NCBI RefSeq assembly: GCF_008120935.1
Contig: NZ_RDBO01000012.1
Span: 12,061-45,531, forward strand
Reading direction: 5' to 3'
Length of the DNA stretch: 33,471 bases
DNA from: Streptomyces sp. sk2.1
GTDB lineage: Bacteria > Actinomycetota > Actinomycetes > Streptomycetales > Streptomycetaceae
Shown here: positions 5,792-14,471 of the stretch, piece by piece
How positions within the stretch are numbered: position 1 is the first letter of the stretch
Layout of the letters: each line of letters starts with the position of its first letter
The notes under the pieces: generated by a model
What the model saw: only the letters and a program-made list of their open reading frames with translations
The model's database searches: none
Told to the model about the DNA's origin: nothing
Made by a program: the position numbers and the translations under genes

Positions 5792-6933
5792 CAGATGCCC
5801 TCCTTGCCGGTGGCGCCCAGCGCCCTGCCGATCGTCCCGTCGAGTACCCGGCGCAGGGTGCAGGTGCGGAAGTCGGAGGACACCGATGTGTAGAGCGAGG
5901 TCGTGGAGGCGTAGGAGTGCCCGACCTGCTGCTGGACGAACAACGGGTCGTAGCCTGCCTCGATCAGGTGCGTCACGTAGGAGTGCCGTAGGCAGTGCAG
6001 GCTGAGCTCGGCGGGCAGGCCGAGCGCGTCCCGGTAGGCGGCGAAGCGATCACTCAGGGCGCCCATGTCCAGCTGCTGAGAGCGCTCACTCGGCCACAAG
6101 GCGGTGCTGTCCGCGGCAGTTTCGAACAGCTCCCGATAGCCGTCGAGCCACTGCTGTATGACCTTCACCGACCAGGGAAAGACGGTCAGGACGCTGCGGC
6201 GCTTGGGGGCAGAGCCCTTGGACGCCTTGCCCCAGCGGACGTAGACGACACCCAGGTCGCCGAACTCGGGGGCGTGCGGGTTGCGGCCGAAGTCGGCCAG
6301 CTCCAATTTGATCACTTCGCGACGGCGCAATCCCCAGGCATAGGTGGCCTTCAGGGCCGCCGCGTCGCGCATGGCGGTCAGCCAGCCCTTGCGGCCCGAG
6401 GCTCGGGCGGCGGCCACCTGATCGTCGGCGTAGTCGAAGAACTGCTGGAGTTCCGCTTTGGTCAGGGCGCGGCGTCCGGGTCGTCCCTCGTAGTCGGCAG
6501 CGTGGACAGCGGTGTTCCACTCGAAAAACACCTGCGCGGGGTGGGTGCCGAACAGCCGCTCGCTGACGGCTGTCCACTGATATCGCGGGTCGGCTGCGTA
6601 CTCCAGGAACAATCGCACGTGGCCCTGGTAGCTGCGGATCGTGGACAGGGCCCGAGCTTGGCCGTCGCTGCGCAGGTGGGCGGTGAAGTCCTCGACGTCC
6701 TGCGGCCGCCAGGTCCAGGGCCATTCGTTGGTGAACCGCTGGAAGCGGCGTACCGCCGCCAAGCGATCCTCGATCGTGCTCTTGGCGAGATTCCGAGAAA
6801 GTTGCTGATCACGCCAGCCGGAGAGCATGGCCTCAAAGGCCTGCGCTTCCGGGTGCAGTAGCGGCGCACCGCCGACCACGAACAGCGACGGTGCCGCACC
6901 AGGCACGTTCCAGGAAGAACCGCCCACCACCAT
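5791..6933 (-). CDS. Tyrosine recombinase/integrase, first gene of recombinase trio
   Basis: With the start at ATG 6933-6931 the product has 380 residues. GGGGAGGG abuts this ATG, so a GTG one or two codons later is equally possible; a longer frame reaches 7128 but lacks recombinase-like sequence. The N-terminal SAM-like core-binding domain covers about 30-130 (FEAMLSGWRDQQLSRNLAKS). The catalytic domain covers 150-360. Visible catalytic residues are Arg203 (GLRRREV), a Lys in GKASKGSAPKRR, His313 and Arg316 (HCLRHSYVTHL), His339 (VGHSYASTT) and the nucleophile Tyr348 (SLYTSV). All are present, so the enzyme looks active. It cuts and rejoins DNA through a 3'-phosphotyrosine link. No attachment site or tRNA is apparent nearby. 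Confidence 0.88.
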   Translation of the reverse strand: MVVGGSSWNVPGAAPSLFVVGGAPLLHPEAQAFEAMLSGWRDQQLSRNLAKSTIEDRLAAVRRFQRFTNEWPWTWRPQDVEDFTAHLRSDGQARALSTIRSYQGHVRLFLEYAADPRYQWTAVSERLFGTHPAQVFFEWNTAVHAADYEGRPGRRALTKAELQQFFDYADDQVAAARASGRKGWLTAMRDAAALKATYAWGLRRREVIKLELADFGRNPHAPEFGDLGVVYVRWGKASKGSAPKRRSVLTVFPWSVKVIQQWLDGYRELFETAADSTALWPSERSQQLDMGALSDRFAAYRDALGLPAELSLHCLRHSYVTHLIEAGYDPLFVQQQVGHSYASTTSLYTSVSSDFRTCTLRRVLDGTIGRALGATGKEGI

Positions 6934-6960
6934 CCCTCCCCAACGCGCCGCGAATAGAGC

Positions 6961-6973
6961 GAACGAATCGTTC
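6961..6973. promoter_or_regulatory. Palindrome upstream of the recombinase operon
   Basis: GAACGA (6961-6966) and TCGTTC (6968-6973) are perfect inverted arms around one A, 28 bases upstream of the recombinase start. A dimeric repressor such as the operon's own HTH protein could bind here. Nothing else supports this, so it is tentative. Confidence 0.35.
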
Positions 6974-7197
6974 ATTAGATGAGAACGAGCGATGTACGGG
7001 CAGGTCACGCCGCCCGTCACAGCGCAGGGGAATGGACGTTCAACCGGCCGTCGGATCAGTAATCCGTCGGAACGTACCTGCTCACAAGCCTCCTCACTCA
7101 GGAGGGCGAGTTCTCGCAGCAGATGCAACTCACGGCCGTTTACCGGAAAGAACCGCAGATCAGCAGGTTGGGTGACAGGCGAGGATAAACGTCAAGC

Positions 7198-8937
7198 TCA
7201 GGCGGCGCGGCGGGTCTTGCGGCGGCGTACTGCGACAGCGGTGCCGCCACCGGCGACGATCAGCGCGGCGGCTACACCAGTGATCGCCGCGGTGTTGATG
7301 CTGATCGACGCCCCCATCGGCGCGGACAGCGCCTTCGTCGTCATCAAGTCCGACGAAGACGCCTCACCGGCGCGTTTGACGCAAGTCTGATTCTTCGCCG
7401 GCAGTTTGCCGGTAGCCAGGTACCTGTTGACCTCGGCGTCCACGCAGGCGTTGCCGTAGCGGCCGAAGAGGGCGTGCCGGTTGGCGCCGTTGAGGGTGAG
7501 CAGCTTGGAGCTGGGCAGTTGCTCGTGCAGGGTCATGCTGCTCTTGTAGGTGGTGCGGGGGTCGCCGGTGGCGGCCACGATCAGTGCCGGGGCGTCGCGG
7601 CGGACCTGGGTGGGTTCCTCGTGGGGGCGGTCCCAGAAGGCGCAGGGGCCGATGTTGTTGGTCATGGGTCCGAACACCGGGTGCGCGGTCCGGCTGCGTT
7701 CGATGTCGCGCCAGTAGACCTCGGGGTCGCGCGGGGCGGCCACGTCCCCGCAGAGGACCGCGGCCTGGACTCCCGACGGTTCGGCCGCGCTGTGCAGTAG
7801 GTACCGGAGCGTCGCGGCGAACTCCGGCGAGAGCGGCGTCGGCGCCGTGCCCCGTGCGGCCTTGCTCAGCGCGGCCAGCTGCTCGGCGAGGAACGCCCGG
7901 GTCGGGTCGGTGTCGTCCCCGATGCTGGAGTAGAGGAGGACGGGCACCTGGGTGTCGTCGATCCGGAAGGTGTCCGGGCCGGTGCCGACGGTCAGCGGGC
8001 CGCTGGCGGACGCCTTGAGGACGCGGTCGACGGTGGTGAGCACTTGGGCGCGGGTGCGGCCGAGGCCGTATTCGGCGTCGCGGTCCGCCGCCCACGCGGC
8101 CCAGGCGGACAGCGCTTTCTCGCTCGCGCGCTCGGTGCCCTTCGTCAGGCGGGGGCCGTAGTCGGCGGGGGCGACCGCGCCGTCGAGCACGACGCGGTCG
8201 TAGCGGCCGGGGAACATCTGGGTGTAAACCGTGCCCAGGTAGGTGCCGTACGAGTAGCCGAGGTAGGAGATCTTCCGCTCGCCGAGCGCGCCACGGACGA
8301 CGTCCATGTCACGGGCCGTATTGCGGGTGCTGATGTACGGCAGCACGGAGGCGTCATGGGTGCGGCACTTCTTGGCAAGGCTCTTCTGCAGGGCGACCTG
8401 GCGGTCGAAGCCCGCCCGGCTGGTACCGGCCGAGAACCAGGACGTGCCGACGGGCCAGCCGCAGTCCAGTGGGGTGCTGCGGCCGACGAAGCGTGGGTCG
8501 AAGCCGACGATGTCGTAGCGCGCGCCGACGTCCTTCATCGCCTTGCGGACATCCGGCGGCGACTGGACTGAAGGTCCGCCTGGCCCGCCGTTGTTCAGCA
8601 GGATCGATCCGATGCGGTGGTGGGTGTCAGTGGCCTTGAGCCGGGATATCGCGAGGGTGATCGTGCGCCCTGCGGGGTGGGAGTAGTCGAGCGGCACCGT
8701 GACGTCCGCGCACTGCACACCGGCCTTGTCCAGATCGCGGCCCGTCGTGTCGACGGGGCCCGTGACGCAGCTGCCCCAGCCGAGGTATTGCCGGTAGTAC
8801 TGGTCGAGCCCGGCTCCGGTGCCGTTCTTGGCAGGGGCCTCAGAAGCCGAGACCAGGGCGGGGGAAGTGATGAAACAGGCGGCAAGGCTGAGACTCGCGA
8901 CGGAGGCGCGCCGCGCGGTGGGGCTGAGGATGGTCAC
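7198..8937 (-). CDS. Secreted alpha/beta-hydrolase peptidase (tripeptidyl aminopeptidase-like) with C-terminal membrane anchor
   Basis: The start is GTG 8937-8935, with AAGGA six bases upstream; upstream starts to 9072 give only low-quality basic sequence. The 579-residue product begins with a signal peptide (SPTARRASVASLSLAACFIT). It continues with the alpha/beta-hydrolase fold of the Streptomyces Tap/SlpD/SlpE-like peptidases: VQCADVTVPLDYSHPAGRT, then the oxyanion region LLNNGGPGGPS and the nucleophile elbow GYSYGTYLG. The catalytic Asp is probably in ATGDPRTTY and the His in NGANRHALFG. Such enzymes remove short peptides from the N-termini of secreted proteins. The last 45 residues are unusual: a helix (INTAAITGVAAALIVAGGGT) and RRRKTRRAA, which would hold the enzyme on the outer face of the membrane. 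Confidence 0.88.
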   Translation of the reverse strand: MTILSPTARRASVASLSLAACFITSPALVSASEAPAKNGTGAGLDQYYRQYLGWGSCVTGPVDTTGRDLDKAGVQCADVTVPLDYSHPAGRTITLAISRLKATDTHHRIGSILLNNGGPGGPSVQSPPDVRKAMKDVGARYDIVGFDPRFVGRSTPLDCGWPVGTSWFSAGTSRAGFDRQVALQKSLAKKCRTHDASVLPYISTRNTARDMDVVRGALGERKISYLGYSYGTYLGTVYTQMFPGRYDRVVLDGAVAPADYGPRLTKGTERASEKALSAWAAWAADRDAEYGLGRTRAQVLTTVDRVLKASASGPLTVGTGPDTFRIDDTQVPVLLYSSIGDDTDPTRAFLAEQLAALSKAARGTAPTPLSPEFAATLRYLLHSAAEPSGVQAAVLCGDVAAPRDPEVYWRDIERSRTAHPVFGPMTNNIGPCAFWDRPHEEPTQVRRDAPALIVAATGDPRTTYKSSMTLHEQLPSSKLLTLNGANRHALFGRYGNACVDAEVNRYLATGKLPAKNQTCVKRAGEASSSDLMTTKALSAPMGASISINTAAITGVAAALIVAGGGTAVAVRRRKTRRAA

Positions 8938-9122
8938 GGGTTTCCTTGGGTTGGTGGGTCGGTGGCGCGGAACGCGGTGTCCAGGGCGGCGCGGAAGCCG
9001 GCTTCGGCTCGATACCAGGCACCTCGTCGCCGTGGACCTGGAAGTCCGACGAAGGTCTTGTTTCGACTGCATGGCTCAACCGCTTCGCCTCTACATGCCG
9101 ATCGGGCAGAGGCCGCGCGCAT

Positions 9123-9171
9123 TTTCAAGACTTCCAGTGGGCTTCTAGGGTGTTTCTGACGGCTCTTGAAA
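9123..9171. promoter_or_regulatory. Inverted repeat in the upstream region of the peptidase gene
   Basis: TTTCAAGA at 9123-9130 and TCTTGAAA at 9164-9171 are perfect inverted copies 33 bases apart, in the AT-richest part of the 323-base gap between the peptidase start (8937) and the MMPL stop (9261). They could be operator half-sites. The rest of this gap holds no gene I can support. Confidence 0.35.
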
Positions 9172-9224
9172 CATCTGGTGGCTGTCACGGGTGCGCACGC
9201 TCAACCATGCGAGGCCACGCCTGA

Positions 9225-9250
9225 CAGGTGAGGTGCTCACGGGTCACCTG
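9225..9250 (-). terminator. Hairpin downstream of the MMPL gene
   Basis: CAGGTGA (9225-9231) pairs with TCACCTG (9244-9250) over a 12-base loop, just beyond the MMPL stop codon at 9261. Position and stem suggest the transcription terminator of the transporter gene. Confidence 0.5.
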
Positions 9251-9260
9251 AGCCGTTCGG

Positions 9261-11474
9261 TCAGTCCGCCATCATGACTCGGTCGGGTTCCGGGGCAGGT
9301 GCGTTCGCACGGTGCTGCGGGTGGCCTCCCTTGGTGGGCCGTGGGCGGACCGGCCACCAGATGCTCCGTCCGAGGAGTGCGGAAAGGGCGGGAACCAGCA
9401 CCAGCGAGAGGACAAGCGCGGAGAGCAGGATGCCGAGCGTCATCGCGAAGGCGATCTGCTCGTTGCCCGGGGTCGTGGCGAGGGTGGCGAAGGAGCCGGC
9501 AAGGACCAGGCCTGCGGTCGCGATGGCCGGTGTCGTGTGCTGCAGCGCGCGGGTCACGGCGGCGCGGGCCGGGCCCGGTTGCTGCATTTCCTCCCGGATC
9601 CGGTCGCTGATCAGGATGTTGTAGTCGGTGCCCAGTGCCACGACGAACAGAAACAGCACGAGCGGGAGGGAGAAGTTGACGCCCGGCTTGCCGAGGCCGT
9701 GCTGGAAGAGCAGGGTGGCGGCGCCGAGGGTGGCGGCGAAGCCGAGCCCGACGGAGAGCATCAGGATCACCGGTGCGAGCAGGCTGCGCAGGAGGAGCAG
9801 GAGGATGAGCGCGATGAGTGCGGCCGCGACCGGGAACACGGTCTTCAGGTCGTGGTCGACGGCGGTGGAGATGTCGGCGTAGATCGCCGCTGTTCCGCCC
9901 ACGTGTGCCGTCGTTCCGGCGGGTGTGTGCTGGGCGGCCGCTGCCCGCACGGGTCCGGAGGCCAGGTCGCGGGCCTGCTGGCTCTGCGGGTCTACGGTCG
10001 GGTAGAGGTCGATCCGGGCGGCGCGGTGGTCCTTGTTCAGGACGGTCCGTGCGACCTGGCCCACGCCCTTGACCTGGGTGAGAGCGCGGGAGAGGCCGTC
10101 GAGCCGGCTTGCGGTGAGGGTGCCGCCGTCAGTGGCGGTGACGAAGACGCTCGTCGGGTCCGACACTCCGGCCGGCAGCGCACGGGATATCTCGGTCGCG
10201 GTGGCCGCCGCAGGGGTCTTGGCAGCGGTGTTGCCCTGGCCGTAGTCCATGCGGATCCCGATCAGTCCGGCGGCCAGCGCGGCAAGCAGGGCGACGGAGG
10301 CGAACGTCATCGTCAGCGGTCGTCGTGCGACCAGAGCCCCGAAGCGGGCGGCGCGGCCCTCGTTGGGCTCGTGGCCAAGGGCCTTGGAGGGCCAGAACAT
10401 CTTGCGTCCGGCGGCCGCGAGCAGTGCCGGCAGCAGGGTGAGGCTGCCGAGCAGCATCACCAGGACCGCGACGGCGATGGCGGGGCCCAGCGAGCGGAAC
10501 TGGCCGAAGGTCGCCACGCCCAGCGTGGCGAACGCGGCCACGATGGTCAGCGCCGCCGAGGTGATCGCGGTGCCCACCCGTCCTGAGACCTGCCGGGCCG
10601 CCTCGCGGGCGGACTGCTCCGGCCTGGCGCGCAGTTGCTCGCGGAAGCGGAACAGCAGGAACAGCAGGTAGTCGATGCCGATGCCGAGCAGGACCACGCT
10701 GATCAGATCAGGGGTGCCCGCGTCGAGCTTGCGCCCGGTGAGTATCGCGGCACCCGCGACGGCTCCCCCTGCCACGCCGATGATCATGGCGACTGCGACC
10801 AGCGGCAGCAGGGCCGCCAGCACGCTGCGGAACACCAGCACGTTGATCAGCAGGATGAGCCCCATGAGGAGGGTGCTCCCGACCTTCGCGGCGGTCTCGT
10901 GGGAATCGGTGGTGTCGACGGTGTCGGCGAGACTTCCGGTGAAGCCGGTGCGCATCCCCGCCTCGGAGAACTGCGTCCGGGCAGTGTCCCGGAAGGCCCG
11001 GTAGACGCCCTGGAGCCCCTTGTCCGTACGGTTCCCGATCAGCTCGACGGAGAGCAGTTCGAAACTCCGGTCGGGTGCCACCGCCGCCGGGGCGATCCGG
11101 GGTGTCTGGGAGCGGTCCGGGACCAGGAATTTCGGTCTGTCGTCCTGCCTGGGCATGATCACCCGGCGCTGCGCCAGCTTCGCAGCCTCGGCCTCGACCC
11201 GCTTCTGGTCGGCGGCGCCGAGAGCCTTGCCGTCGGACCGGGCGACCAGCATCGTCACGGTGGTGGCGTCGGGGTTCACCCCGAACTGTTCCTCGGCGAT
11301 CTCCAGGGCGGCGGCCGAGTCGTAGCTCTTGGGCAGGAAATCCCCGGTCTGGTTCTGGGTGACGCGGCCGATCAGTTTCGGGGCCAGGGCGCTCAGCACG
11401 ACACCCAGCACCGCCCAGAGGGCAATGACCTTCCACGGGTGTCTGGTGGAATATCCGGTCAGGGCGCGGATCAC
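9261..11474 (-). CDS. MMPL/RND-family membrane transporter
   Basis: The start is GTG 11474-11472, preceded by GGAGG six bases upstream; the open frame continues upstream to 11825 but that part overlaps the divergent kinase gene and looks non-coding. The 737-residue product has the duplicated RND-like plan. A first helix at about residues 11-31 (WKVIALWAVLGVVLSALAP) is followed by an extracytoplasmic domain to about 200. Five helices with the GIGIDYLLFLLFRFREQL motif come next, then a seventh helix, a second outer domain (about 425-570) and five more helices including VVALGTDYNILISDRIREE. The paired Asp-Tyr in both halves (IDY, TDY) are the likely proton-relay sites. MMPL proteins export lipids, siderophores or antibiotics by proton exchange. 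The divergent two-component system probably controls it. Confidence 0.92.
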   Translation of the reverse strand: MIRALTGYSTRHPWKVIALWAVLGVVLSALAPKLIGRVTQNQTGDFLPKSYDSAAALEIAEEQFGVNPDATTVTMLVARSDGKALGAADQKRVEAEAAKLAQRRVIMPRQDDRPKFLVPDRSQTPRIAPAAVAPDRSFELLSVELIGNRTDKGLQGVYRAFRDTARTQFSEAGMRTGFTGSLADTVDTTDSHETAAKVGSTLLMGLILLINVLVFRSVLAALLPLVAVAMIIGVAGGAVAGAAILTGRKLDAGTPDLISVVLLGIGIDYLLFLLFRFREQLRARPEQSAREAARQVSGRVGTAITSAALTIVAAFATLGVATFGQFRSLGPAIAVAVLVMLLGSLTLLPALLAAAGRKMFWPSKALGHEPNEGRAARFGALVARRPLTMTFASVALLAALAAGLIGIRMDYGQGNTAAKTPAAATATEISRALPAGVSDPTSVFVTATDGGTLTASRLDGLSRALTQVKGVGQVARTVLNKDHRAARIDLYPTVDPQSQQARDLASGPVRAAAAQHTPAGTTAHVGGTAAIYADISTAVDHDLKTVFPVAAALIALILLLLLRSLLAPVILMLSVGLGFAATLGAATLLFQHGLGKPGVNFSLPLVLFLFVVALGTDYNILISDRIREEMQQPGPARAAVTRALQHTTPAIATAGLVLAGSFATLATTPGNEQIAFAMTLGILLSALVLSLVLVPALSALLGRSIWWPVRPRPTKGGHPQHRANAPAPEPDRVMMAD

Positions 11475-11615
11475 GATGTCCTCCGGCGGACGGACTTGCA
11501 TGCGGACGTCTGCCAGGGGCTCCCGGCCGGTATCCAGACCATCACCCCAAGAGGCCGGAAAGCGTCGTGGCAGCGGATGATCCAGGCCGGGGCCCTGGGT
11601 CCTGCCCCGGCCAGA

Positions 11616-11637
11616 GACCAGGACCCAGGTCCTGGTC
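11616..11637. promoter_or_regulatory. 22-bp palindrome in the MMPL/two-component divergent region
   Basis: GACCAGGACC at 11616-11625 and GGTCCTGGTC at 11628-11637 are perfect inverted arms separated by CA. A related CCTGGGTCCTG lies just upstream at about 11594-11604. The site is in the 268-base gap between the MMPL start and the kinase start, where an operator for the response regulator encoded at 12966 would be expected. Confidence 0.5.
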
Positions 11638-11742
11638 CCCATCCTGGTCGCGGGCCGCGAGCTGCCGCCGACGGTGCTGCCACTGCGGTTGCTGTGAAAC
11701 CCTGTACCGGGGGCCAGAAGGCCGTACACAGGGAGAACAGAC

Positions 11743-12969
11743 ATGCGCAGGCGCCGACATATCGGGCCCGGCGATGCCCGGGAGCCGCTGCACATCGACA
11801 GCGCCGGGCCGCCGTGGTCACGCAACGACGCGCTCGTGACCGGCGGGGCCTGCGCGATGAACCTGCTCAGTTACGTGTTCTTCGACGACCCCGGCGGCCG
11901 ATACGCCGTGAGCGTGGCCGGGTTCCTCCTCGTCGCGCTGGCAGCCCTGCCGCTGCTCGTCCGGCGCAGTCACCCGCTGGTGGCGCTCGCTGCCGTACTG
12001 GCACTCGATACGACAGCCACTCTGACCGCGCCGCTGCCCAGACACTTCGGCGCCGTCCTGCTGGTCGCCCTGTACTCGGTCGCCAGGGCCTGCACCGGCC
12101 GGGCGACGGCGGTCGCGGCCGTCGCGACGGTGTCGCTGACGTTGCTGAGCCAGAGCCACGGCCGGATTCCGTCCTGGCAGGACGCCGCTGTCACGCCCCT
12201 CTCCACCCTGATCGTCGTCGGCACCGCCATGGCGGTCAATCGCTGGCAGCGGGAGGTGGCGGCGAACCGCAGACTTCTCGCCGACCGTGCGGTGGCCGAC
12301 GAACGCCGCCGCATCGCACGGGAGCTGCACGACATCGTGGCCCACCACATCACCACCATGCAGCTGATGGCCGGCGGAGCCCGGGCCAACCTCGCCCGAC
12401 CGGAGGTGGTCCGGGACGCCCTGGTCACCCTGGAATCCTCCGGGCGGCTCGCCCTGCGCGAGATGCGCCAGCTCCTCGATGTGCTGCGGGCAGGTGACGA
12501 ACCGGAGTCCGCGCCGTCGCAACCCCAGCCGGGCATCGACGACCTTGACCGTCTGGTCGCCGAATCCCGCCTTGCCGGACTGCCGACCGAGTTCAGCGTC
12601 CACGGGCCGCAGCACCCACTGCCGCCGACCGTCGGCCTCACGGTGTTCAGGATCACCCAGGAAGCCCTCACCAACGCCCGCAAGTACGCGGGGCCCGCCC
12701 ACGCGTCCGTACGGCTGACGTATCGCCAGGATCGGGTCACTGTCGAAGTGCGGGACGACGGCGGGAGCACACCGCCGCAAGAGGGGGCGTCGTCGGTGGG
12801 ATCGGGCGGTTACGGCCTGATCGGCATGCGCGAGCGCGTCGCCCTGCACGGCGGCACCCTCGCCGTCGGCCCGCAGGCCGACGGCGGGTTCGCGGTGGTC
12901 GCCGACCTGCCGCTGACCACGGACGAGGCGGCCGAAGCAGCCATCCAGCACGAGGGGGCACACCGATGA
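11743..12969 (+). CDS. Sensor histidine kinase (DesK/NarL class)
   Basis: The 408-residue product starts at an ATG preceded by AGGGAGA. Its N-terminal half carries four or five membrane helices (YAVSVAGFLLVALAALPLLV, PLVALAAVLALDTTATLTA, VLLVALYSVARAC and others) and no large sensor domain. The HisKA_3 dimerisation box is DERRRIARELHDIVAHHITT with phospho-acceptor His196. The HATPase_c domain shows the N box (FRITQEALTNARKYAG) and G boxes (VRDDGG, GGYGLIGMRERVALHGGTL). It autophosphorylates and passes the phosphate to the response regulator, whose ATG overlaps this gene's stop by four bases. The signal is unknown; compact membrane sensors of this class often detect envelope stress or antibiotics. 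Confidence 0.93.
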   Translation: MRRRRHIGPGDAREPLHIDSAGPPWSRNDALVTGGACAMNLLSYVFFDDPGGRYAVSVAGFLLVALAALPLLVRRSHPLVALAAVLALDTTATLTAPLPRHFGAVLLVALYSVARACTGRATAVAAVATVSLTLLSQSHGRIPSWQDAAVTPLSTLIVVGTAMAVNRWQREVAANRRLLADRAVADERRRIARELHDIVAHHITTMQLMAGGARANLARPEVVRDALVTLESSGRLALREMRQLLDVLRAGDEPESAPSQPQPGIDDLDRLVAESRLAGLPTEFSVHGPQHPLPPTVGLTVFRITQEALTNARKYAGPAHASVRLTYRQDRVTVEVRDDGGSTPPQEGASSVGSGGYGLIGMRERVALHGGTLAVGPQADGGFAVVADLPLTTDEAAEAAIQHEGAHR

Positions 12970-13688
12970 CCGGGACCCGGCCGAACACACCGAGGATCAG
13001 AGTGCTGATCGCGGACGACCAGCCGCTGGTCCGGCGCGGCCTGTCGCTGATCCTCTCCCCCGACCCGTCCTTCGAGGTCGTGGGAGAGGCCGAGAACGGC
13101 GCCCAGGCCGTCGCCCTCGCCCGCCGGCTGCGCCCCGACGTCGTCGTGATGGACATCCGGATGCCCGTCCTCGACGGTGTCGGCGCGACCGGGGAACTCG
13201 CCGCCACCGTGCCCGGCTGCCGGGTCCTGGCCCTCAGCACCTTCGACATGGACGAGTACGTCGTGGGCGCCCTGCGCGCCGGAGCCTGCGGGTTCCTGCC
13301 CAAGGACAGCTCGCCGGAGGACCTGAGCACGGCGATCCGCACCGTCCACGCAGGCGAGGCCGTCGTCGCGCCACGCCTGCTCACCCGGCTCATCTCCACC
13401 TACGTACGGGCCCCTCACGGCGCGTCGCGGCCACTCCCCACCGACCTGGGCGAACTCACACCCCGGGAGGTCGAGGTGTGGCGTCTGATGGCCACCGGTC
13501 TCGACAACACCGAGATCGCCCACGACCTGCACATCAGCGTCTCCACGGTCAAGAACTACATCACCAGCATCTTCGGCAAGCTCGACGTCCGTGACCGCGC
13601 CCAGGCGGTCATCGCGGCCTACGAATCGGGCCTGGTCACCGCCCGCACTGCAACCGGCAACCCGCCCGGCGACGCAAACACCGCATAG
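12966..13688 (+). CDS. NarL/LuxR-type response regulator
   Basis: The 240-residue product has a receiver domain (about 10-130) with acidic pocket IADDQ, phospho-acceptor Asp63 in VVVMDIRMPVLDG, a Ser/Thr switch in LALSTFD and Lys in FLPKDSSPEDL. The GerE/LuxR HTH domain follows (ELTPREVEVWRLMATGLDNT, then EIAHDLHISVSTVKNYITSI). Its ATG lies inside the kinase stop (ATGA), so the two proteins are co-translated. It should bind DNA as a dimer. The likely target is the divergent MMPL promoter, where the palindrome at 11616-11637 lies, and its own operon; this is inferred from the layout only. Confidence 0.93.
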   Translation: MTGTRPNTPRIRVLIADDQPLVRRGLSLILSPDPSFEVVGEAENGAQAVALARRLRPDVVVMDIRMPVLDGVGATGELAATVPGCRVLALSTFDMDEYVVGALRAGACGFLPKDSSPEDLSTAIRTVHAGEAVVAPRLLTRLISTYVRAPHGASRPLPTDLGELTPREVEVWRLMATGLDNTEIAHDLHISVSTVKNYITSIFGKLDVRDRAQAVIAAYESGLVTARTATGNPPGDANTA

Positions 13689-14471
13689 CCGGGCCGACCG
13701 GTGCGCTCACCGCTTGCACAGGGTGGTGCCGAGAAGTGCCGGGTCATCGGCAGGGCCTACCGGAACTCCCGTGCGGCCCGCCGCGAGACCGGGTAACTCC
13801 CCGAGTTCCCATAGCCGGGCCTGGCCCGGCAGACGGCCGACAACTCCGGGGCAGTGGAGGTCTCGTGGGCTGCCTGCCTGGCGCCCGATCGCCCTCGGAA
13901 TGCCCGGCGCCGACGCGGGAATCCGCGGCGATGACGCTGCGGGCGCGTGACGAGCAGGGGCCGCCGATCCCGTGCCGCGCCGAGTGACGTGCGGACGCGG
14001 TGATGGCAGCGCCCGCTTCCAAGACGCAGCGACCGCGCCGGCCGGCGACGCGAGCCTGTCGGCCGGCCCCGGTCCGGGACCTCGTGAGTCCATCTGGATG
14101 CCGTCCACCGCGTGGGTGTGCCGGGTGTACGGGCCGAGGTGCGCGACGCCGGCCGGATAGGGCGCGGCGCGTCCGGGATCGCCGATTGCGGATTCCTCAG
14201 GGAAGCCGCAGCACCAGCCCATCGCCGACGCACTGACGGCTGAGTACCGGGAAGCGACGCACGGCAGATGAACGGCCCGGGTGAAGAGTGGCGCGCAGGA
14301 CCCGGGCCCCGACCAGCGGGGTCAGAGCGCCGCGTGCTCGGCGGCGCCGGTCCCGGGGGGTAGCCCTACCTGGAGCCCGCCGGGTAGCGGGATCGTCCGG
14401 GGCGTTCGCATCCGGAAATACTGGTTCCGGCACATACCGCTGTTTCCCATTGTTTGCAGAGGAGTTGGCTC
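13689..14471. other. 783-base stretch without a recognisable gene
   Basis: Between the response regulator and the serine hydrolase I recognise no gene. A - strand frame at about 13707-14222 has stretches of GC-rich third positions (for example GVAHLGPYTRHTHAVDGIQM) but no start signal or known motif, and its composition decays along the way. It may be a degraded gene. Bases 14330-14471 presumably hold the promoter of the hydrolase gene. Confidence 0.45.

Noticed and set aside
8938..9072. An upstream start (9072) for the peptidase gene
   Set aside because: The extra 45 residues are Arg/Pro-rich without signal-peptide character, while the GTG at 8937 has a good ribosome site and directly precedes the signal peptide.
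9312..12497. Long + strand frames across the MMPL gene
   Set aside because: They are antisense to a clear MMPL transporter with 12 membrane helices and show Gly/Arg/Gln-rich composition without domains.
13707..14222. A 171-codon - strand frame in the gap after the response regulator
   Set aside because: Some codons look coding-like, but there is no ribosome site, known motif or consistent third-position bias; at most it is a decayed gene, so only the gap is described.
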